Source: Microbacteriaceae bacterium (GTDB taxonomy: Bacteria; Actinomycetota; Actinomycetes; Actinomycetales; Microbacteriaceae). Taken from it: a DNA stretch of 5,189 nt. The position numbers and the translations under genes are program-made. Within the stretch, counting starts at the first letter, position 1; every line of letters begins with the position of its first letter. The notes under the pieces were generated by a model that was given only the letters and a program-made list of their open reading frames with translations, was not told the origin of the DNA and did no database searches. Positions 1 to 3,452 of the stretch are shown in pieces. The stretch is from NCBI GenBank assembly GCA_025463615.1, contig JAODAU010000312.1:1-5189 (forward strand), in the 5' to 3' direction.

Positions 1-1000
1 GCGTGAAGCTGTCGGTGGCGAATTTCTCGGCGGTCTTGCGCGCCTCCTCCTCGTCGAAGGTCTTCTGCGCCTGCTCGATGAGGGTGAGGATGTCGCCGAG
101 GTCGAGGATGCGGCTCGCCATGCGGTCAGGGTGGAAGGGCTCGAAGTCGTCGAGGCCCTCACCGGTGGACGCGAAGATGATCGGCCGGCCGGTCACGGAT
201 GCCACGCTCAGCGCCGCGCCGCCCCGCGCGTCGCCGTCGAGCTTGGTGAGCACCACGGCGGTGAAGTCCACGCCGTCCTGGAACGCCTTCGCGGTCGCGA
301 CCGCGTCCTGCCCGATCATCGCGTCGATGACGAAGAACACCTCGTCGGGGTCGATGGCCTTGCGGATGTCGGCGGCCTGCTTCATGAGCTCGGCATCGAC
401 GCCGAGGCGGCCGGCCGTGTCCACGATCACGACGTCGTACTGCTTGTCTTTGGCGAACTTCATCGCGTCCTTGGCAACGCGCACCGGGTTGCCCTTGCCG
501 TTGCCGGGCTCCGGCGCGAACACGGGAACCCCGGCCTGCTCGCCGACGACCTGCAGCTGGGTGACGGCGTTGGGGCGCTGGAGGTCGGCCGCGACCAGCA
601 GCGGAGTGTGGTTCTCGCCCGCGAGCCACTTCGCGAGCTTGCCCGCGAGCGTGGTCTTTCCGGCGCCCTGGAGGCCGGCGAGCATGATTACGGTCGGCGC
701 GGTCTTGGCGAAACGGATGCGCCGCGCCTCCCCGCCGAGGATCGTCGTGAGTTCGTCGTTGACGATCTGCACGACCTGCTGCGCGGGGTTGAGCGCCTTC
801 GACACCTCGTCGCCGAGGGCGCGCTCGCGCACGCGCGCGGTGAACTCCTTGACGACGTCGAGGTTGACGTCGGCATCGAGCAGCGCGCGACGAATCTCGC
901 GGACGGTGCCGTCGACATCCGCTGCACTGAGCTTGCCCTTGCCGCGGAGGTTCTTGAAGGTCTCTGCGAGGCGGTCTGTGAGGTTTCCGAAGCTAGCCAT
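1..1000 (-). CDS. ffh: Signal recognition particle GTPase Ffh (SRP54), 3' end missing
   Basis: Ffh binds the SRP RNA and the signal peptides of nascent membrane proteins in the cytosol, and delivers the ribosome to the receptor FtsY. Only residues 1-333 are in the window: the N domain (about 1-90, with ALLDADV at 39-45), the G domain, and the linker helix leading to the M domain. Visible GTPase motifs are the P-loop GLQGAGKTT (109-117), DLQRPNAV (139-146), DTAGR (194-198), TKLDGDARGG (252-261) and STGEG (278-282). The methionine-rich M domain, which holds the RNA- and signal-binding surface, lies beyond the left edge, so its integrity cannot be judged. The ATG at 1000 starts the usual MASFGNLTDRLAETFKNLRGKG N-terminus. 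No Shine-Dalgarno precedes it, but a -10-like TAAACT lies 9 bases upstream, which suggests a leaderless transcript. The gene is divergent from the antitoxin gene. Family assignment is certain: DLQRP and the linker distinguish it from FtsY. Confidence 0.97.
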   Translation of the reverse strand, partial: MASFGNLTDRLAETFKNLRGKGKLSAADVDGTVREIRRALLDADVNLDVVKEFTARVRERALGDEVSKALNPAQQVVQIVNDELTTILGGEARRIRFAKTAPTVIMLAGLQGAGKTTLAGKLAKWLAGENHTPLLVAADLQRPNAVTQLQVVGEQAGVPVFAPEPGNGKGNPVRVAKDAMKFAKDKQYDVVIVDTAGRLGVDAELMKQAADIRKAIDPDEVFFVIDAMIGQDAVATAKAFQDGVDFTAVVLTKLDGDARGGAALSVASVTGRPIIFASTGEGLDDFEPFHPDRMASRILDLGDILTLIEQAQKTFDEEEARKTAEKFATDSFT

Positions 1001-1009
1001 GGTGCGACC

Positions 1010-1015
1010 AGTTTA
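1010..1015 (-). promoter_or_regulatory. Putative -10 element of the ffh promoter
   Basis: Read on the minus strand this is TAAACT, which fits the actinobacterial TANNNT pattern. Its end is 9 bases before the ffh ATG, so the transcript would begin at or within a few bases of the start codon. No purine-rich ribosome binding site lies between it and the ATG. No convincing -35 hexamer was found at 16-18 bases upstream, so the call rests on the -10 and its position. Confidence 0.45.
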
Positions 1016-1026
1016 CCCGCGCGGAG

Positions 1027-1035
1027 TTGTCCACA
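1027..1035 (+). promoter_or_regulatory. DnaA-box-like nonamer TTGTCCACA
   Basis: TTGTCCACA matches the DnaA box preferred in high-GC actinobacteria such as Streptomyces and Mycobacterium. It lies in the 75-base gap between divergent ffh and the antitoxin gene, just upstream of the ffh -10 and just before the antitoxin -35, so a bound protein could affect both promoters. It is a single copy with no cluster around it, so it is not an origin. A chance match is possible. Confidence 0.4.
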
Positions 1036-1037
1036 GA

Positions 1038-1066
1038 TTGAAAGTGCACCGCAATCTAGCTAATCT
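1038..1066 (+). promoter_or_regulatory. Predicted promoter of the toxin-antitoxin operon
   Basis: A -35-like TTGAAA (1038-1043) and a -10-like TAATCT (1061-1066) are separated by exactly 17 bases, the best-formed promoter in the window. The predicted start of transcription falls within about three bases of the antitoxin ATG at 1076. There is no Shine-Dalgarno sequence, so the message is probably leaderless. The -10 lies inside the inverted repeat at 1053-1075, as expected for an autorepressed toxin-antitoxin promoter. Confidence 0.65.
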
Positions 1067-1075
1067 GGCTAGATT
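1053..1075. promoter_or_regulatory. Inverted repeat, probable antitoxin operator
   Basis: AATCTAGC (1053-1060) and GCTAGATT (1068-1075) are perfect 8-base inverted arms around a 7-base spacer. The same stretch can be read as a tandem repeat, AATCTAGCT (1053-1061) followed by AATCTGGCT (1062-1070), with one mismatch. It is AT-rich in a GC-rich region, covers the predicted -10 and ends at the base before the antitoxin ATG. Phd/YefM-type antitoxins are known to bind such palindromes in their own promoters. Operator function here is inferred. Confidence 0.65.
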
Positions 1076-1327
1076 ATGATCGCGAACGTGCACGAAGCGA
1101 AGAGCCAGCTCTCCAAACTCCTCGACGCGGTCGAGCGTGGTGAGGAGGTCATCATCACGCGGCGCGGCAACGGGGTGAACCGCTTCCGCATCGTCGCCGA
1201 TGAGGCGCCGGCCCGACCGCAGGCGTTCGGCTACCTGAAGGGCGTTCTGCCGCCGTTCGACGAGTGGGTCGACGCCGACGCCGAGTTCGGTCGTGTGATC
1301 GACGAGTGGATGGACGACAAACTGTGA
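1076..1327 (+). CDS. Type II antitoxin, Phd/YefM family
   Basis: This 83-residue protein would neutralise the PIN toxin encoded immediately downstream and, with it, repress the operon. Residues 1-40 (MIANVHEAKSQLSKLLDAVE, then EEVIITRRGNGVNRFRIV) match the Phd/YefM DNA-binding dimer fold: the opening strand and helix, then the VIITRRG strand-turn. The second part is acidic and tryptophan-rich (GYLKGVLPPFDEW at 52-64 and the end VIDEWMDDKL), as is usual for the tail that wraps around the toxin. The usual GKPVARLV element is replaced by GNGVNRFRIV. The ATG at 1076 is preferred because the predicted promoter lies directly before it and homologous proteins start this way; no ribosome binding site is visible. 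The stop overlaps the toxin GTG by four bases (GTGA), which suggests translational coupling. Family call is strong; binding to the 1053-1075 repeat is inferred. Confidence 0.9.
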   Translation: MIANVHEAKSQLSKLLDAVERGEEVIITRRGNGVNRFRIVADEAPARPQAFGYLKGVLPPFDEWVDADAEFGRVIDEWMDDKL

Positions 1328-1695
1328 GGCTGCTTCTCGACGCGAGCGTGCTGTACTGGCTGCTCGAGGGAAACCCGCGGCTCGGTGCACGGGCTCGTCG
1401 ACAGATCGAAGCGGCCGAGCCGGTCGTTTCGGAGATCACCCTGTTCGAGATCGCGATCAAGTCCTCGATCGGCAAGACCGCGACGGGCCTGTTGGAGGCC
1501 GTACGGGAGCTGCGGTTCGAGCGGCTGGGAATCACGGACGCCCACCTCGACCGGTTCCAGTCCCTGCCGGTCCATCACCGGGATCCGTTCGATCGCGCGC
1601 TCATCGCGCAGGCCATGGTCGACGGCCTCGCCGTCGTCACCTCGGATCGCGCCTTCCGCGCGTACGACGTCCGCGTGATCGACGCCCGCGAGTAG
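1324..1695 (+). CDS. vapC: PIN-domain ribonuclease toxin, VapC family
   Basis: The predicted product is a 123-residue single-domain PIN endoribonuclease that would cleave RNA when released from its antitoxin; the RNA target cannot be read from sequence. Acidic residues expected to bind the metal are all present: D6 in LLLDASVLYW, E42 in ITLFEIAIK, D90 in HHRDPFDRALIAQA and D108 in VVTSDRAF. The HHRDPFDR block is typical of the VapC subgroup paired with Phd-like antitoxins rather than AbrB-type VapB. The GTG at 1324 is chosen because VRLLLDAS places the first strand at the N-terminus and gives a GTGA overlap with the antitoxin stop. The in-frame ATG at 1264 would add 20 residues of out-of-frame antitoxin sequence unlike any PIN protein. 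No separate ribosome binding site stands out, consistent with coupling. The active site looks intact. Confidence 0.92.
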   Translation: MRLLLDASVLYWLLEGNPRLGARARRQIEAAEPVVSEITLFEIAIKSSIGKTATGLLEAVRELRFERLGITDAHLDRFQSLPVHHRDPFDRALIAQAMVDGLAVVTSDRAFRAYDVRVIDARE

Positions 1696-1698
1696 CGT
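1693..1698 (+). promoter_or_regulatory. Putative -10 element of the carbonic anhydrase-like gene
   Basis: TAGCGT fits TANNNT and ends 6 bases before the ATG at 1705. Its first three bases are the toxin stop codon. The intervening GGCGGC is too close to the ATG to act as a Shine-Dalgarno, so a leaderless transcript is plausible. No -35 was recognised. Read-through from the toxin-antitoxin operon is an alternative. Confidence 0.4.
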
Positions 1699-1704
1699 GG
1701 CGGC

Positions 1705-2217
1705 ATGCCCCTCATCCTGCCGTTCGGCCCGCACTCCCCCGCCATCGACGAGACTGCGTGGGTCGCGCCGAACGCGACGATCATCGGGCGGGTGACGCTG
1801 CATCCGCGGTCCAGCGTGTTCTACGGCACGGTGCTGCGCGGCGACCGCGACGACATCGAGCTCGGCGAGGGCTCCAACCTGCAGGACAACGTCACGGTGC
1901 ACTGCGACCCGGGCGCCCCGACGCGGATCGGGTCCGGCGTGAGCGTCGGGCACGGCGCCGTGCTCCACGGCTGCATCGTCGGGGACGACTGCCTCATCGG
2001 CATGGGCGCGACCGTGCTGAACCGCGCGGTGGTCGGCGCCGGCTCGCTCGTGGCCGCGGGCGCGGTGGTGCTCGAGGACACCGTCATCCCGCCGCGGTCG
2101 CTGGTGGCCGGCGTGCCCGCGAAGGTGCGGCGCGAGCTCACCGACGAGGAGTTCGCGCACCTGCAGGCGAACGCCGAGACCTACCTCGAGCTGGCGGCGG
2201 CGCACCGCCTGCTCTAG
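1705..2217 (+). CDS. Gamma-class carbonic anhydrase-like protein
   Basis: This 170-residue cytosolic left-handed beta-helix protein belongs to the gamma carbonic anhydrase/YrdA/PaaY-like group, whose active members hydrate CO2 to bicarbonate as trimers with a metal ion between subunits. The hexapeptide-repeat pattern runs from about residue 18 to 140 and is followed by a C-terminal helix (144-170). The three metal-binding histidines are present: H66 (DNVTVHCD), H83 and H88 (VGHGAVLHGC). R45 and D47 (LRGDRDD) and Q60 and D61 (NLQDN) correspond to conserved active-site residues of Methanosarcina Cam. The acidic loop carrying the Cam proton-shuttle glutamate is absent, as in the CamH-like subgroup, so catalysis is possible but unproven; many relatives have no measured activity. 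The gene starts nine bases after the toxin stop and converges on the membrane-protein gene with six bases between stops. Confidence 0.9.
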   Translation: MPLILPFGPHSPAIDETAWVAPNATIIGRVTLHPRSSVFYGTVLRGDRDDIELGEGSNLQDNVTVHCDPGAPTRIGSGVSVGHGAVLHGCIVGDDCLIGMGATVLNRAVVGAGSLVAAGAVVLEDTVIPPRSLVAGVPAKVRRELTDEEFAHLQANAETYLELAAAHRLL

Positions 2218-2227
2218 CCGGGGCTAG
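2214..2227. repeat. Short palindrome holding both convergent stop codons
   Basis: CTAGCC (2214-2219) and GGCTAG (2222-2227) are perfect inverted arms around GG. The plus-strand TAG of the carbonic anhydrase-like gene (2215-2217) and the minus-strand TAG of the membrane-protein gene (2226-2224) each lie in one arm. As RNA it could form a five-base-pair stem with a four-base loop. There is no U-tract, so it is at best a weak terminator, and no better terminator separates the two convergent genes. Confidence 0.45.
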
Positions 2228-2532
2228 TGGCGCGCGCCCAGCGCCGCGACGATGAGGCCGGTGATCGGCAGCAGCGCGACGACCAGCGCGATCGTCGACA
2301 GCACCTTCGCGCTCGTGCGCAGCAGGCCCAGGATCGAGAGCACCACGGCCACGAGCAGCAGGCCCACGCCGACGAAGAAGATCACGATGTTGATGGTGGG
2401 TCGCTGGCCGCCCAGGGCTGCATCCACGCCGGTGACGAAGCCGGCGAAGCCGAGGCCGGCACCCACGATCGCGAGCACAAGCGCGACCAGGGCCGTGCGG
2501 CCGGGGTAGTAACTCGGGGGCACGATCGACAT
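2224..2532 (-). CDS. Small integral membrane protein, function unknown
   Basis: I do not recognise a named family. The 102-residue product has three hydrophobic segments, about residues 13-33, 49-71 and 77-98, joined by short loops: one with VDAALGGQRPT (36-47) between segments 1 and 2, and LRTSAK (71-76) between 2 and 3. The N-terminus (MSIVPPSYYPGR) is short, proline/tyrosine-containing and probably cytoplasmic; there is no cleavable signal peptide. It resembles the short multi-helix hypothetical proteins common in actinobacteria. It starts 10 bases after the ftsY stop, with an AGGAG overlapping that stop, so it is most likely the second gene of an ftsY operon. The link to membrane targeting rests on position only. 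Clean hydrophobic periodicity on this strand and the good ribosome binding site make the reading frame solid. Confidence 0.85.
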   Translation of the reverse strand: MSIVPPSYYPGRTALVALVLAIVGAGLGFAGFVTGVDAALGGQRPTINIVIFFVGVGLLLVAVVLSILGLLRTSAKVLSTIALVVALLPITGLIVAALGARH

Positions 2533-2539
2533 CTCGGGG

Positions 2540-2544
2540 CTCCT
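2540..2544 (-). promoter_or_regulatory. Ribosome binding site of the membrane-protein gene
   Basis: On the minus strand AGGAG lies 7 bases before the ATG at 2532, ideal spacing, and overlaps the ftsY stop codon TAG (2545-2543). It fixes the start and supports cotranscription with ftsY. It is the only clear Shine-Dalgarno in the window. Confidence 0.8.
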
Positions 2545-3412
2545 AACCGACGAGGTTCTGCACGAAGACGTGCGGGGTGAAGCCGGTGAGGTCCTTGATG
2601 CCCTCGCCCTGGCCGATGAGTTTGATCGGGATGCCGGTCTTCTCCTGCACGGAGAGCACGAAGCCGCCCTTGGCGGACCCGTCGAGCTTGGTGAGCACGA
2701 GCCCGGTGACGCCGGCGTGCTCGATGAACGCCTCCGCCTGCGCCAGGCCGTTCTGGCCCGTCGTGGCGTCGAGCACGAGCAGCACCTCGGCGATCTCGAC
2801 CTGCTTCTCGAGCACGCGCTTGATCTTGGCGAGCTCGTCCATGAGCCCGCTCTTGTTCTGCAGGCGCCCGGCCGTGTCGATGATCACGATCTCGATGCCC
2901 TCGCGCTGCGCCCGCTCCACCGTCTGGAAGGCGACGGATGCCGGGTCCTGCCCGGGCTGCTGCGGCAGCTGGATCTTCGCTCCCCCGCGCTCCGCCCAGG
3001 TGGCGAGCTGGTCGACCGCCGCCGCGCGGAACGTGTCCGCCGCGCCCACGATCACGCTGCGGTTGTAGTTGCCGAGGAACTTCGCGAACTTGCCGATCGT
3101 GGTGGTCTTGCCCACGCCGTTCACCCCGACGACCAGCACCACCGCGGGGCGGTTGCTGAGGTGCAGGGTGGGGTCGAGGCGGGCGAGGCGTTCCTCGAGG
3201 GTCTCGCGCAGCATCCGCTTCAGGTCGGTGGGGTCGGTGGTGTTGTAGCGCTTGACGGAGGCGCGGAGCTCGTCGATCACGGCCTCGGTCACGTCGGGGC
3301 CGAAATCGGCGCCGATCAGGGCATCTTCGAGGTCATCCCAGGTCTCGTCGTCGATCGTCTTGCGGGCGAACATGCCCTTGAGCGCGCCGGAGAGGGACCA
3401 GGGGGAAGCCAT
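2543..3412 (-). CDS. ftsY: Signal recognition particle receptor GTPase FtsY
   Basis: FtsY docks Ffh-bound ribosomes at the cytoplasmic membrane; the two GTPases activate each other and hand the nascent chain to SecYEG. The 289-residue product is a minimal NG form without the long acidic A domain of E. coli FtsY (497 residues). Residues 3-17 (PWSLSGALKGMFARK) form an amphipathic, positively charged helix of the kind that binds lipid. Motifs: P-loop GVNGVGKTT (96-104), DTFRAAA (126-132), DTAGR (179-183), TKLDGSAKGG (241-250) and GQGEG (267-271). DTFRAAA in place of DLQRP marks it as FtsY rather than Ffh. The ATG at 3412 is chosen because MASPWSLSGALKGMF gives the expected helix and a TACCAT -10 lies seven bases before it. 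An upstream in-frame start at 3469 would add 19 residues encoded across the promoter. The gene is divergent from the GH13 gene and followed by the membrane-protein gene. Confidence 0.96.
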   Translation of the reverse strand: MASPWSLSGALKGMFARKTIDDETWDDLEDALIGADFGPDVTEAVIDELRASVKRYNTTDPTDLKRMLRETLEERLARLDPTLHLSNRPAVVLVVGVNGVGKTTTIGKFAKFLGNYNRSVIVGAADTFRAAAVDQLATWAERGGAKIQLPQQPGQDPASVAFQTVERAQREGIEIVIIDTAGRLQNKSGLMDELAKIKRVLEKQVEIAEVLLVLDATTGQNGLAQAEAFIEHAGVTGLVLTKLDGSAKGGFVLSVQEKTGIPIKLIGQGEGIKDLTGFTPHVFVQNLVG

Positions 3413-3419
3413 ACGGGCA

Positions 3420-3425
3420 ATGGTA
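3420..3425 (-). promoter_or_regulatory. Putative -10 element of the ftsY promoter
   Basis: On the minus strand TACCAT lies 7 bases before the ftsY ATG, with no Shine-Dalgarno between. A possible -35, CGGACG (3448-3443), has the GAC core at 17-base spacing but already overlaps the upstream base positions next to the divergent GH13 start. A leaderless transcript is likely. Confidence 0.55.
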
Positions 3426-3439
3426 CAGATCGTCAGGAG

Positions 3440-3445
3440 TACCGT
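3440..3445 (+). promoter_or_regulatory. Putative -10 element of the GH13 promoter
   Basis: TACCGT lies 7 bases before the ATG at 3453, the exact mirror image of the ftsY arrangement. The bases between, CCGCCCC, cannot pair as a Shine-Dalgarno. No clear -35 was seen at 17 bases upstream. A leaderless transcript is likely. A GGAG at 3436-3439 is 13 bases from the ATG, rather far for a ribosome binding site. Confidence 0.5.
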
Positions 3446-3452
3446 CCGCCCC

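Noticed and set aside
131..1063. Long plus-strand open frames opposite ffh
   Set aside because: The minus strand encodes a textbook Ffh NG domain; the plus-strand products are compositionally biased shadows.
1264..1323. Upstream ATG for the PIN toxin
   Set aside because: It would add 20 basic residues (GRRRRRVRSCDRR type) translated out of frame from the antitoxin gene. The GTG at 1324 gives the normal PIN start and a coupled GTGA overlap.
1231..2205. 324-codon open frame on the minus strand opposite the toxin and carbonic anhydrase-like genes
   Set aside because: It spans two well-supported plus-strand genes and has no domain-like pattern.
1..3412. Similarity between the ffh and ftsY regions as a possible duplicated segment
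   Set aside because: Ffh and FtsY are ancient paralogous SRP GTPases, so shared motifs are expected and do not indicate a recent repeat.
3252..3452. In-frame N-terminal extension of the GH13 gene
   Set aside because: It would run antisense through the beginning of ftsY and the promoter region, and the extra residues are serine/arginine-rich and unlike GH13 N-termini. The start at 3453 matches the family.
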